Shown: positions 9,897 to 22,197 of the stretch, one piece after another | Layout of the letters: each line of letters starts with the position of its first letter | Numbering within the stretch: the first letter of the stretch is position 1 | NCBI GenBank assembly: GCA_963556145.1 | Contig: OY744461.1 | Span: 6,334,891-6,398,890, forward strand | DNA length: 64,000 nucleotides | Reading direction: 5' to 3' | DNA from: Hygrocybe punicea | Taxonomy: Eukaryota > Basidiomycota > Agaricomycetes > Agaricales > Hygrophoraceae | Translations under genes and position numbers: made by a program | Notes under the pieces: model-generated | Seen by the model: only the letters and a program-made list of their open reading frames with translations | Told to the model about the DNA's origin: nothing | Database searches by the model: none

Positions 9897-11917
9897 TTAA
9901 TGAGAGACGCCCAATACCATCACCCACTGCACATTTAGGGAAATACTCTTCAACAAATCATCAGAGCGTTTGAAGGTATTGATCGTGTGGCCGACCACAA
10001 CGCACGATTCTGCAGGAACATCGCCTGGAAAGTGGGGGAGTTTCTGAAGTATTTTGAGGGTGTCGGTAAAGTCCGTTTTAACTTTCCGGGCATCATAGAT
10101 TGGGACTATGAATACAGGCATCAAAAACGAAACCAAGGACATTGTGTGAGAGAGAATAAAACTAACCAATGTCATGGAATGACAGCGCAGTCTTTTGGTA
10201 AGATGGAGTGGGACGTCGAGTAAAAGGACTAGACTGCACGAATTTCGAAGAGGAAGCTTCTATTGAATATGAGTAAGGATTGATAACAGAGCATTGAATG
10301 TATACTCACTGCTAGGAGATGCATCCATCCCACTTGCCGCTGTCGTCGAGAAGGACAGAAAGTCCTTATATAGTTGTGCACGAAATTCTGCCTCACCAGT
10401 GACCATTCCAATGGCGCCAACATACTGCTCCCATTCTCCTGAGAGTAAAGCCCCTTGGATGACTTTGATCGGTTTCGTGTTCCCACCAACTTTTGGCTCA
10501 TCAAGGAAGCATGAATCGACTAGAATGACAGAAGTGAAGATCGTTGGGATGGCACCAGCAACGGAGTGGAAGAAACTACGCCCAAATGCTCCAGTAGAGA
10601 TATTGGCGGGATCGTCACGAGAAAGATTCGAGTACTTGCCAGATCGAACAAAGGTCACTGCGGAAAACAGCAAACTGTTATGCGATGTGAATTGTCTTTA
10701 ACCATAAAGTCCTAGCTGACAGCTTACTTTTGGTTGACCTTGCGAATGTTGCTGATAACATCGCTGTACTGAGGATTGCCATTCCCTATAGCACTAGACC
10801 AAGATACCATGGCCGCTGCCCTATTCAATATTAAGCATTGCTTAAGAAGATAAAACCGAATAGTTACTTAATGTTGACACAGTCCTTATATGTATCGACC
10901 AACTGAGGGTCTCTTGTACCAATGTCGGACTCATCCGTGTTTGGAGAGCGTATGCTAAAGCAAGGACATCAATTAAAAAAATAATAGACAGATGTAATGT
11001 ACCTGGTGATTTGGTTTTGTGCATATGTCACAGCTCCATCATCGCTACTGGAAACATTGTCGTCACTGATATCATGAAGACGGGTAGTCTTTGTGACTTT
11101 GGAGGAAATCGCCTTCATGGTTTTGATGGATGTATCAGAGTTGCTGATCATTTATTAATATATGAAGGACAAGAATCATATGAGGTATCATACCGAAGAC
11201 CATTATCTGCATTTGATTTCTTAGAACCGAATTCGAGTTTTGCGATAGGCCTACAACATGTCTAACATATGACCAATTATTCAATTTCCAACTCACATGA
11301 ATGTTTCGTCGCTGTCGTCATCCTCATCATGTAATTGATGCTGGTTTAACTTTGTCTTCTTCGATGGAGAAGAGAATTTACTATGTAAAGCGATTAAAGA
11401 ATACACAAATATAAAAGACATTATTTAGAGCTACTGACCTGTCTTCGTCTTCCTCTGAAGCATGCCGCCTTTTACCGCTGAATATAAAGAATATTAGTTT
11501 GCATGAACAGTATAAATTGAACTTGCAAACCTTGCTCTATTGGTGGTCTTCCTGGACCGCCTATATTACTGAAGTAAATCACTAGTATCTGAAAATACAA
11601 TTCATGAGACACACCTCATAGACGAGACGGGTTTGGCAATGCTAGCGACGCTATGAACACTAATAACGTCTTCGTCTTCGGAGTTGGCAATACTACCGGT
11701 GGCTTAGTCATGGTGGATGAATCAGAATATTGGAATAAACACGTACACTTCATCATCGACAAGCTTGGTGGTGGTGACCTTCTTACCCTTCCTAGAAACA
11801 ACAGTATGACCTTTATTCAGAACGAGCAGCAATACATGAAAATAAATATACATACGAAACGGCGCTTGATCGAGCTTTGGACTGAGTCTTCACATTCACA
11901 GACTTCTTAGGGGCCAT
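9897..11917 (-). CDS. Hypothetical nuclear-type protein, 460 aa, thirteen exons
   Basis: Unrecognised family. Exons (minus strand): 11917-11856, 11791-11747, 11692-11615, 11560-11531, 11477-11439, 11380-11297, 11250-11194, 11143-11003, 10954-10868, 10820-10728, 10674-10310, 10259-10167, 10105-9897. The sum of 1383 nt stays in frame. The start MAPKKSVNVKTQSKAR is basic. About the first 180 residues are low complexity, alternating KR-rich clusters (KRRH, KKTK) with Asp/Glu/Ser runs, as in chromatin-associated proteins. A globular half follows, including TGAFGRSFFHSVAGAIP and ending SLNVQWVMVLGVSH. For the exon starting 10674, the acceptor at 10675-10676 is used because the downstream one at about 10651 gives a stop. 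Its 3' end is partly duplicated next door. Confidence 0.75.
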
Positions 11918-12820
11918 TGCAAAGATAAGAGCTTTAGGGCGAGGAATGAATCTGTGCGAGATATCGTAGATGAATGAAGGGTCGGATGTGGACGATACCA
12001 TTGCGCTCTCATCGCTATTTAAGTACACTGAGACAGATCAAATACAATAAAGAACTCGTTTATGGAGATCACACCGGCAGGTATGAAAACTACATCTGTT
12101 GATGGTTTGAAGGAGAACTATTCGGATCATAGCGCCATAAAAATGAAAAGAATCAGGGACATTCCCCATGATGTAGAACCCATGATTGACCAGCTGTTAC
12201 GCTCAGCATCATCCAACAACATGGATATGGATTACTGGTATGGAGAATAATCAAACACTAAGTCTAATTAGGATTTTGGAATGTAGAACAGCTGTCACCA
12301 CATGGAACTGATCATAAGATCATAACACAGCCAAATCGGAAATAGAAGTTTATGTGACATATTTACTCATTTCCAAACAAATACAAACATCGGATCAACT
12401 ATACTGACAGTTGCATCGGAAACAAATCATTCTGAATGGATAGGGGTTTCCTTTTAATGCTGTACAATAAGGAGGTCAAGCATTACGATAGCTGTCGATG
12501 TATATCCCGTCCTATAAAATGGAGAAAAACAATAAGAATCTATTGAGAAGATCTGCAACACAAGAATGCAAACACCATACAGACATCACAAGTTCATGGA
12601 GGATGAACATGATGCACTGCCATAATCTCGATGACGATCGAAAACGATTCATGATAAAACAGTCGAAAATTGCGTTTGAATTATAAATCCCACTTCCACT
12701 TTGCAAATGGACACCTATTACGATTTCAAAAGCGCATGTCAGTCCATATACCACTGAAGGCATTCATACATTCAACTCTACTTTACAGCTGAACATTTAA
12801 GTAATCTCATATCGACACGG
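11918..12820. other. Intergenic region between divergent genes
   Basis: This is the shared upstream region of the genes starting at 11917 (minus) and 12821 (plus). It contains two short ATG-initiated plus-strand ORFs (12062-12250, 62 aa; 12498-12686, 62 aa). They lack recognisable features and may be upstream exons of the 12821 gene or noise. No transposon end was seen. Confidence 0.35.
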
Positions 12821-13882
12821 ATGGACAATGATGACAGTCAACTCGCCAATGCTACAAATGTATGTTCAAATTTTACGATGTATGCTGTGTTTCATTACAT
12901 TTGCAGATTTCGAATATCAATGTAGTTCATAATGACTCACCAAATTGCTGGAAACTTACACGGCCGAGTACTGATACCACCGAGCATGAAGAACTTGTCT
13001 TAAGCTTACAGGCGATATTGGTGGCCAAAGACCTACCACCAATCACCAGCAGGTATATTGTTCCATCACATAAATCGTAAACAATTGATATACATATATT
13101 TTCCAGACCACCCGAACGTCGAACACCATTTCTTCGTCAGAGCATCCTTATAGCAGGTCTCAACATACCACTGTTCGAATCGTACCTTGACAACCTCCGC
13201 ATCTTACATCAGAAACTGGCCCATACTTTCCCAGAACGTGCAATGCTGGACTTCACGTCATCCACCTATATCGAATACACTGCATTATCTATTGGCACCC
13301 GATACTTCACCGATCGCCGACATGACAATGTTTCATACCATATTCCATTCGAACACAACGTCGATCCCAAAGGTATCCTGTCATCCATGAGCAATACTCA
13401 ATACTTCCATGGGACGGATAATGAGGTCCTTTATTTCAAGTTAACATCAGACGGAGGCCGGCATTGGTGAGTGCTCAGCACAACAATAGTTTGACCATTG
13501 ATAATGATATAGATGACAGCTTTGTACCTGCCAGTCCAACTTGCTTCAGGATTGGTGACATTGTAGAAGTCCAGATGACAGTATCAGCGGTTTCAGTCAA
13601 GAACGACAAATTTAAGATGATACTCAATCTGCGCTCATTAGCGCTGGTCAACAGCGAGTTTACTGAGGTACCAGACATATCTAATAATTCAATGAATAAT
13701 AACTAATGTACATCCAGAATGCAACGATAGGTCGAATGAAGGCACCTCATCCTGCTCTCAATACAATGACCAGGATTAATATCAAACGTAATGTGGGTTA
13801 TGTCCAGTTGACAGATGATGGTGAAGATGTCATAGAAACCCGAAGACGTTTGACAAACCTCAGGATGAATGAAACCGATTGA
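12821..13882 (+). CDS. Hypothetical protein, 285 aa, five exons
   Basis: Exons are 12821-12859, 12907-13052, 13107-13466, 13520-13667 and 13718-13882. Introns are 47-54 bp and 858 nt are in frame. For the fourth exon the acceptor at 13518-13519 is required; the upstream one at 13511-13512 gives a stop. The central part (PERRTPFLRQSILIAGL to about residue 180) looks globular. A later stretch reads FRIGDIVEVQMTVSAVSVK and NDKFKMILNLRSLALVN, like a small beta-barrel. No catalytic motif, signal peptide or membrane segment is visible. I do not recognise the family. It may be longer at the 5' end. Confidence 0.7.
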
Positions 13883-14064
13883 CATCCATTATCATTACGT
13901 CATACACTCACATGTTTGCAATCACACATCATAATCCATGAATACCAATTTTATATGATATTATTTTCTGCAATACGTTCACAAGTGAAATAACAACACA
14001 AATGGTTTCAAGAAGTGACTAGATAACTGAGTATTATTTAATTATATAAAGTCCTCATCAGTTT

Positions 14065-14875
14065 CCTGTTTGCATTATTAATATATTCAAAGCACACATT
14101 AAATTTTAATACATCACAAAAATGTTTGATATGTTGTTTATACAATGGTTTGTGCAAGGGCAATGCTGCAGATTCATGCTGGGACATCTGTTGAACGCTT
14201 ATCAAACGCTGTTAGAACCGGCCTGTTCACACAATTATTCACTGTTTGCATTATCAACAATTCCAATGCACATATTAAATCTTGCTACATCACAGATACA
14301 TCCAGTATATTGTTCGTACAATTGTTTCAGCAAATGCAATGCTGCAGGGTAATCCTGAGACAGCTGCCAAACACTTGTCAAACAGTGTTCGGCCTGTTCG
14401 ACAAGTATTCTCTATTTGCATTATTAATAATTCTAATGCACATAGTACATGTAGCTACATCACAGATACATCCAGTATGTTGCTTATACAATTGTTTCTG
14501 TGAGGACAATGCCCCGGATCAAAGCTGGGACACCTGCCGAACACTTGTCGAACAGTGTTCGACCTGTTCGACAAGTACCCACTGCTTGAATTGTTAGTAA
14601 TTCTAATACTCATTGTACTTGTAGCTACATCACAGATACATTGAATACAATGTTCATACAATTGTTTGTGACAAGGCAATGCTGCAGATTGAAACTGGGA
14701 CACTGGCCGAACACTGTCGAACACTGTTCAGCCTGTTCGACAAGTACCCACTGCTTGCATTATTAGTAATTCTAATACACATTGTACTTGTAGCTATATC
14801 ACAGATACACCGAATACATTGTTCTTATAATTGTTTTGGCAAAATCAATGCCTCAGATTCAAGGTGCACACACAT
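14065..14875. repeat. Satellite-like tandem array, ~170-bp unit, about five copies
   Basis: The landmark CAATGC(TGCAG) recurs at 14161, 14337, 14507, 14677 and 14846, giving spacings of 176, 170, 170 and 169 bp. Each unit also carries GCATTATTAATAATTCTAAT-like, CTACATCACAGATACA and TACAATTGTTT blocks. Units two to four contain an inverted repeat with arms CTTGTCGAACAG and CTGTTCGACAAG around TGTTCGGC. Frames running through the array are not genes. Confidence 0.85.
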
Positions 14876-15426
14876 AATTCCAATGCATCCAGCAAAATAT
14901 ATGTATCTGCAGACACACATTTCACATATGGTTCATCCTGTGTCTACCACACAGAAAATATACCCAGGAAACTCATTGAACACTGAACACTGTTCAGCCC
15001 ATTCACCTCATCTATATTTCAAAAGGTGCACATTACACTACCAATGCAGTCCGTTATGTCAATAAAGCTGTCAAGCAAAGACGTTGCAACACTACCTATT
15101 CCAAAATTGGCAACTGTGATCTGGGAACCTGTGATCAAGCCGCCTTATTGTTCTTGCTTATTGGGACACCAAATTCTCACAGTTACAAAGTCAGCAGTCA
15201 CACGGTTTCAAAACTATTCCCAGGGCTTCAAAATTGTTCCCACAGTTTGCAAAGATTGTTCCCACGGCTTGGCAAATTAGAGTCTGACCCTGAGTTGAAA
15301 AATCCACCGTATAGAACGATTCCCTTATAGGGACTCGTAACTAACACTGTCAGACACCCACAGACACCGTACCCATACCGTCACCCATACCTGTGGTGTA
15401 TGGGTTTCCGTGGTTTCACCAACACA
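14876..15426. other. Gene-free stretch
   Basis: No convincing coding sequence. A hAT-like right end (GTTGCAACACTA) occurs near 15083-15094 without a matching left end in the window. The segment 15190-15275 repeats short 'TTCAAA..TTCCCA' motifs. Confidence 0.3.
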
Positions 15427-15592
15427 CGATGACAATGGCAACAATAACAACAACAACAACTGTGACAACTACGACGACATCAACTATTAATACAAAAACT
15501 ACAGCAACAACAACGACTACAGCAACAACAAAAACAACAACAGCAATAATGACTACAACAACAATAACAACAACAACAACAATGATGGGAGT
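15427..15592. repeat. (ACA)n-type simple repeat
   Basis: Imperfect trinucleotide repeat of ACA/ACT/AAC with few interruptions. It generates artificial Thr-rich or Val-rich frames on either strand. Confidence 0.9.
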
Positions 15593-15764
15593 GTTTGCAT
15601 GGCTAGGAATGCAAGAAAACAGCCGGAGAGGTGGTGCACCCACCCTCTGGCTGTCAGGTACGTCAATCTTCATCATCTCATTATAATTATTTGCTACTTT
15701 ATTATTTTAGTTTCATTAGTAGTCTTTGCCAAACGACAACAACAACGCCCTAGCACCCTCATCG

Positions 15765-15930
15765 CGTTTCTGCACCCCCTCATCAATGTCTCCCACCCTC
15801 GCGTCAACATCTTTCCACCCCTCATCAATGTCTCAGCACCCTCGCCAACATTTCCCACCTTCACATAAACATCTCTCGGTAACATCTCCCACCCTCTCTT
15901 TAACACCCCGGCACCTCTCACATCTTCCAC
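15765..15930. repeat. Pyrimidine-rich degenerate minisatellite
   Basis: CACCC(C)TC, CATCAATGTCTC and CAACATCT(T/C)(T/C)CC motifs alternate in units of roughly 20-24 bp. I see no coding or transposon signal. Confidence 0.6.
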
Positions 15931-16369
15931 CCCAGCTAACAACATGATGATGAGGACACGCAGCGATGGCACATACAACACAACAGGGCATTAACAACTC
16001 ATTAATGCCCTATGCTACCATCTAGTGTTGCCGTGACTCGGCTAGAAGCCGGCTTGAAGCCGAAGCTGGTCACATGTTGTAACCAAGCCAACCTCACCGA
16101 TGCTGGGACAAAAGTCAACTAGTCTAGTCATGACCTCAACTTGAGCCAGACCTGAAGTCAATTTGGACTGGTATGTATCCTCCCTCCCGGCTCCCCCTCC
16201 ATTACCTCCCTCTGTCCCGCTCCTTTGTCTCTCCCTTCTCCTCTCTTGACTTGAACTCCTTTGCTCCCCTCAATGTCTCTGCTCCTTTCACGGCCTCCCA
16301 GGAGAAGTCATACTGTACGTACTGACTTTGGTTACACGTCACTTTATTATACGTTTATAAGAAATCCAA

Positions 16370-17395
16370 GGTGCTACATAGGTAACGGCTGCTGGTAGGA
16401 TTGATCACGAAACTTGGCACAACGCAGCAAACATTGCATCGAGTGAGGCTGACAACTTGAAGTCTTCGGTTTATTCTGGTACTAATGAGTGGAAGAATGT
16501 TAGCAGATCCTCCGATTGTTGCTGGACCTTCGCGACCACTCCATGATAGCCATGGCCAACCCACATATGCGATTTCTGGTGAATCTGGCATGCAGGAACT
16601 CGAACACATTCTCCCTGCAGTCGGCAGACCACTTTCTTCCCCGCTCTCCTGATTCATCTTTGAACCGATGCTTCATGTCCGCCTCTCGACCCAGTCATTC
16701 TACAATTGATCCTCCTGTGTATCATCGTCGGTGATAAACACTTGACACTAAGGACACACGAGGCAGATATTGCCAGCATTGCCAAAGTCGCTGCATCGGT
16801 GAGTCATGCCTTTTACAATAAGCTGCATCGTACCGAAGGCCCGTTATTCCACTATGCCATCGCCACGGCTTTAATTATTTCGAAGCTCAACAAATTCGCA
16901 ATGCAGGCCTGGGAGGGCGAACTTGCGTATTTGGAGGAGATCGTCACCAACAAGGAAGAATAATAGAATTGAAGGGCAAGGGACAATATGCGTATGCCCT
17001 TTACCTTTCAAGTTTGAGACCTCAAATGCCATGATGGATGTGAATTTAGTATTTGCCCTTCGGATACCCTGTCATACTGGGGACTTGGGGATGGTGAACT
17101 CGGGACATCTGTGCATTGTAGCAGTCTATGTCTGCTTCACAGCGAATGCTCAGATGGTTGCCATGAAAGCTGACGCAGTTCCGCGACTTGTGCCATTGCT
17201 TACATCAGAAAACAAGGAGGATTGTCTCATACGAGCAGGCAGGGTGCTCAGCCTTGGGGGCGATGTGACGGTGCCTCTGAGGATGTTCTACTTCAAGTAT
17301 GTACAAGCAAACATCTACGTACGGTCTACTAACACTTTGAGCAGGCAGCATACACTGCTAACGGCCTTTAAATTGATATCTTTGTCAGTGTAAGC
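16370..17395 (+). pseudogene. Degenerate gene fragments of unknown origin
   Basis: Broken plus-strand coding-like stretches lie between the hAT left end and its transposase. One runs 16740-16963 (HEADIASIAKVAAS ... YLEEIVTNKEE). Another near 17140-17235 (AVPRLVPLLTSEN) resembles an armadillo-type repeat. They lie in different frames without a clean gene model and may be a further captured fragment. Identity not established. Confidence 0.3.
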
Positions 17396-17675
17396 TTCAA
17401 GCACTCTCCCTCATACATATCACGCTACTCATCATTTGTTCTAGATTGGTGTCTGTACATTTCGAAGCAATGCTCTCTTGCGGCATAGTTGGACCTTGCT
17501 TGTTAATCAATAATATGATCTAATTCCGTCCTCTTCGATATATGTCAGCCATGGCTCTCGGATTACCTGGATTCTACTAATCATGAGTAACGCAGTATGG
17601 ACTAAGTACTAAGTATTTGTAAGTCTAATAGCTGTTTAGACCGGCTTCCGCGTCTTCAGGTCTTAAGGACTTGTG

Positions 17676-17772
17676 CTTTGGGTCTTCGAAAGCCTGATGC
17701 CCATTTCTTATGATCGTTACTGCCACTTTGGGTCTTCAAAAGCCTGATGCTCGTTTCTTATGATCGTTACTA
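17676..17772. repeat. 50-bp tandem duplication
   Basis: The block CTTTGGGTCTTC...AAAGCCTGATGC...TTTCTTATGATCGTTACT occurs twice, at 17676 and 17726, with a few transitions between copies. Confidence 0.85.
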
Positions 17773-17916
17773 CCGCTTCTCAAGGACCTGTCAACAAGGA
17801 CCTGTCAACTTACCCCTCTGCATCATATGTTACACTACCCCCATGCAGATGTTTTTTTCATTTAAATACAAGCTTGCAAGCATGTCCAGGCCTTATCTCT
17901 ACCCCACTGCTTACTT

Positions 17917-20830
17917 ATGGCACCTCGTGCTTGTCGAGTTGTCCCTCCACCGCAAGCAGAACCTATTCTCCCGACTAGCGCACCTGTGCAGCGACCTCAC
18001 GCCCACGCCAACATCGAGGAGGAAGGAGAGCACTTTGCTTTAGATGGTAGCGACGACGATGACAATGACCAGCCGGCCTCAGGCCGTGGCCACACTCGAG
18101 ATACAAGTACTGCCGCTGCTCAGAGAGAGGACAGCCACATCAATAACCCTGACATCCGCATTTTGCCCAAGACTGCTGTGGCTGACACCCGGTATTTCTT
18201 TGAAAAGTCTGTGGCCGGAGACAAGGTTGTCTGTAAGGAGTGCATGCAAGTTTTCCTGTATACGCATCTCCTCGGTTTTCTGACTTACCAAAATCATTCT
18301 CATAGGAAAACAAAAGCTGCCGACCCATCTAAATGGCCATCAAACATCCGTTACGAGTATTCAGCAAAAACTTCGACTACGTCTCTCCGACCTCATATCG
18401 AAAAGTATCACATTGATCTATACAAGGCCTTAGTGGAAGAGCACGGGTGGAGGGTTTTGTTGCCAGGACTTGCATCGCAAGCTCAATCACAAGCAACCAG
18501 CGATGCTGCTGTGTCACAGCCTGACAAGTTTGATGAGCATACATTTCATCAGCACTTGCTGAATTTTGTCATCGCAGATGATCAGGTATGCTCGTCTGAC
18601 TTTATTCCAAGTTATTTTGCTCATGTTCTACTTGTTCTGACTCCCAAGTCCCTAAATCTTGTGGATTGTCGTGAATTTAGGCGACTTCTTCTCCTTTTAC
18701 GAAGCGACCTAAAGGGAGGAATGATTCCACATCGAACTAAGCTACGTGAGCTAGTTATCCGGGCTTGGAAACAAATTTTTCAGGTCCTAAAGCGTGAACT
18801 TGCAGTACATCTTCTTTATCATGTTTAGTGCTACTTTCTTATATCCCTATCATCCAGGATGCTGTAGGGCGAATTTCGTTTACAGCGGACACATGGTCTG
18901 ATCAAAATCGCCGACCTTACCTAGCAATGACCACGCACTGGATTTCCGGAGTTGAGGCGACAGGCGCTTTACAACTCAAAGCATCACTCATCGCCTTTCA
19001 CCGTCTCCGTGGTAGCCACGATGGTGAATCACTCGCTACAACGGTGTTACAGCTTCTTGATAGAGCCGGCATCACGACCAAGGTAAGGCTACAAGTACCT
19101 GGCAGGGACAACAAAAACTGACATATTTCTCCAGATCGGACATTTCACTCTAGATAATGCAGCGAACAATGGAACTATAATGAAGGCACTTGAGAGGCGA
19201 TTCATACCTCGCGATATCGAATTCGATGCAGACGATCGGCAGGTCATGTGTTACGGACATGTCGTGGACCTCAGTTCGGGACAGGTGATACTTCGCATTG
19301 CTGATACAGCCGATGCCCCTCTTCCAACAGACGACGAAGCTGTCACATCTAATCCCATAGCATGTGCTCGTGCTGTAGTCCGTGCCATTCGAGGATCAGA
19401 CCTCCGTCGAGATGCTTTTGATGAGGTTATTGCGAATGGCAATGCCAAAGGCTGGTTCAAGCAAGGTCGGCCTCCTAAGACTGTCAAGCTTAAGCCACTG
19501 CAGCTCCTGCAAGATGTGTGAACTCGGTAGGATTCAGTGTACCACATGCTTAACAGACTCCGTGAGATGCGCCCGGTATGCATTTATTTCATCAAAAATT
19601 CTTATTACTAAAAAATCAATCTAACAGGCTGTCGATTACTTCCTTGCTCTTCCCAACAACAGTGATCTTACAAAGTACCAAATTTCGGCTAGTGACTGGA
19701 CCATAATGCAGGATTTAGAGCTTGTTTCAAGTGTAAGTAACGAAGCGGGTCATGAGACATATCCTAATTCCACAATCCTACCAACAGGTACCTCACGTAG
19801 TACAGCAGGTGATGTTGGGTGAGAAAACCCCAATCTTGTCTGGTGCTATTCCCGCATTTGAGATGTTCATGTCAAAGTGGGAGAAAATCAGCGAGGAACA
19901 CCCTCATTTGAAGCCACTTGTCCAACCTGGGCTGGAGTGGGCTTCCTTGTATTATGGTGGAATGGATTGCACTCGAGCCTATATTATCGCAATGCGTACG
20001 TGAATTCCCCCACAATCCTTTTTTGTCCTAGATAACTAATGATCATATCCAGTCCTGAACCCCATAATGCACATAAGCTGGATCAACAAGCACTGGGACC
20101 AGGAATACATCACCATCGCAGAAACGAAAATTCGGCAGATGGTGAGTCTATTCGTATGGCTCTATGCTTCGAAATGTTCTTATCTACTGCCCACAAGATG
20201 CTTGAATACCGCGAGAAGGCCAGTAATACTGAAGAACAGCCAACACAGACCTCGGAAGCGGATACTGGAGAGATACCGAAATATATATCACTTGCAGAAC
20301 AATATGGCCTTGGTGATGACATGGACGTCGGTGGATCTAGCGCGAATGAACAAACCGTTGAACAAGAGTATCAGGCTTACATCACGGCGCCACTCTCACT
20401 GAAGAACATCAACATTCTGAAAATTTGGGAGGTAGGTGGCAACATTAACGATACATCAATGATTACTGACAGGATATTGCAGGCTAATGAAACTTCTTTC
20501 CCCACCCTTTTTGCAATGGCCATGGACTACCTCCCAATCCAAGCGTCCACTGTGCCTTGTGAACGTATCTTTTCTTCAAGTGCTGAGACAGATACCAAGC
20601 GGAGGAATCGCATCAGTCCTCTCTTGATGGAGGCGCTCCAGATGGTGAAATTTCATCTGAAGAAAGAACGACCCAATTTCACAGATGCTTGGATGACGTT
20701 AGAGAAGCAGATGGTTGACGACGAACCAGACGATGACCTCCTGCTGCAGTTGCTTGAGGGCAACTTTCAGGATAGTTTGGACCACGTCATTCGATCCACT
20801 AGTGACACTGAGGCGGGCGCTGATGATTAA
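17917..20830 (+). pseudogene. hAT-family transposase, inactivated by two stop codons
   Basis: The ancestral product cuts and pastes hAT elements. Exons visible: 17917-18257, 18306-18585, 18649-18804, 18858-19082, 19135-19575, 19628-19732, 19788-19995, then further ones to the TGA at about 20830. A BED-type zinc-finger signature (CKEC with a later H-x4-H in LRPHIEKYH) is near residues 109-150. The catalytic core shows ADTWSDQNRRPYLAMTTHW and LDNAANN. The C-terminal hAT dimerisation block reads DYLPIQASTVPCERIFSS. Two stops (TGA at 19519-19521, TAG at 19528-19530) fall in the conserved QDVxTRxDSVYHML segment; they look like CGA-to-TGA and TGG-to-TAG changes. One intron uses an AAG acceptor (18648). 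Downstream frames remain open, so decay is recent. Confidence 0.88.
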
Positions 20831-20939
20831 GTCTGGGGGGGCCTGAGATATGTTCCTGGTCTGCACTTCTTTTTGTACAATAGTGTAATTCGTCGTGACA
20901 GTACAATGTGCCGAGTGATATGAATATGACACCCGTGGT

Positions 20940-21276
20940 CCTGTTTTGGTGTCGATCTTTGATGTCTGATGATCACCTCAGCTTCTTGAACCTGCAGCTA
21001 GTACTACTGGTGACAAAAGATCAGGCCCTTGCTGTTGAAATCGTTCACCTATGCTGGGAAAAGAAATATGGCTGCAAACTGTTGGTGTTATGTCCAGACA
21101 GCCTGAGTGTGGGTGAATTCATCAATGGACCATCTGACCTCACAAAACACGGCATCATTCGTCAACTCGCTGCTCCATATGCTCGTCAACAGAACAACCG
21201 TACTAAACGGGTGATTCGCACCATTAAAGGCTGGATGCTCTTGGTGAAGCCGACATGTAACGTTAGAGTTCTTTGA
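20940..21276 (+). pseudogene. Ty1/copia integrase fragment
   Basis: The stretch GEFINGPSDLTKHGIIRQLA then APYARQQNNRTKRVIRTIKG matches the integrase core of copia elements (normally D-N-G-G-E-F ... HGI ... APYxxQQNGxAERVIRTI). The catalytic Asp/Gly context is altered (PDSLSVGEF), and both sides lack the rest of Pol. It is a remnant lying just upstream of the L15 copy. Confidence 0.75.
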
Positions 21277-21877
21277 CATCGCACCATTTGCTCATACTCT
21301 TTATTCAGATAGTGCAACATGGGCGCATATAAGTACATTGGCAAGCTTTACAAGAAAAAGGAGTCAGACGTCCTGCACTTTCTCCTCCATGTTCAGTACG
21401 TTTCGTCAATGAAATTCTACCTAGTTCTTTCATTTATTTTCTCGTCATCAGCCAATGTTATCCACCATGCTTCTCGCCCATCTCGCCCTGATAAGGCCTG
21501 CTGCTTGAGCTATAAGGCCAAGCAAGGGTATCATCTATTGTGTACGTGTCACGCACAGAAACCGCAAAAAACCTGTCCCCAAGGTTTAGCATCTTATTTC
21601 GTGCAAACCTTCCGATTGAATTTTTTCCACTCTCAGGTGCTACTTATGGGAAACCCATTCATCAAGGTGTGAACCATTTGAAGTCCCAGCATGGACTCCG
21701 AAGTACTGCAGAGGAGCGAGTGTAGATGGTGTGGAAACCTTGGGGTCTTCGACTTGTATTCGATCAACCAAGACAGTGCCTACAAGTATTATGAAGTTAT
21801 TCTGGCCGGCCCCACAAAGCCGTAGGTTTTGTGTTGGAAGTTCCTTCCCTTACTACCTGTGTTTCCAGATCTGCTGG

Positions 21878-22033
21878 TGGAGAGGTACCAAGGTACCTCT
21901 CCAGGGGCTCACGCAGGACTCGAGAGGTGAGACGGGATGGATAGGATGATGGACTGACTACTACATCAGGAAGGCTACTAACTAGGTCAACCGTGGGAGC
22001 CTGGTCACGTGACTGGCAGGTCCCACTACTCCA
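21878..22033 (-). repeat. 3' LTR of the 21878-25916 element
   Basis: 156 bp, nearly identical to 25761-25916 and to the solo LTR at 40659-40818. It contains the KpnI-like palindrome GGTACC(A/G)AGGTACC near its end and a CACGTGAC box. Confidence 0.9.
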
Positions 22034-22197
22034 AGTGCCCCTTTTCCTCATGGCGACGCCCTCGTCGCCAACTGCTACAGAAAAGAACACAAAACAAACA
22101 AAAACTGACCAAAAAACTCTAAAGCCACAACTCCCAGTCCCTCAGAATGCCTTGACTCAAGGCCGGGGCCTTATATCGTGAAGCGGGAAGTTGTCCT

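Noticed and set aside
14145..14597. 150-codon frame
   Set aside because: Runs through three satellite units; other frames are equally open and no coding signature is present.
15393..15686. Thr-rich and Val-rich frames
   Set aside because: Translation of an (ACA)n simple repeat.
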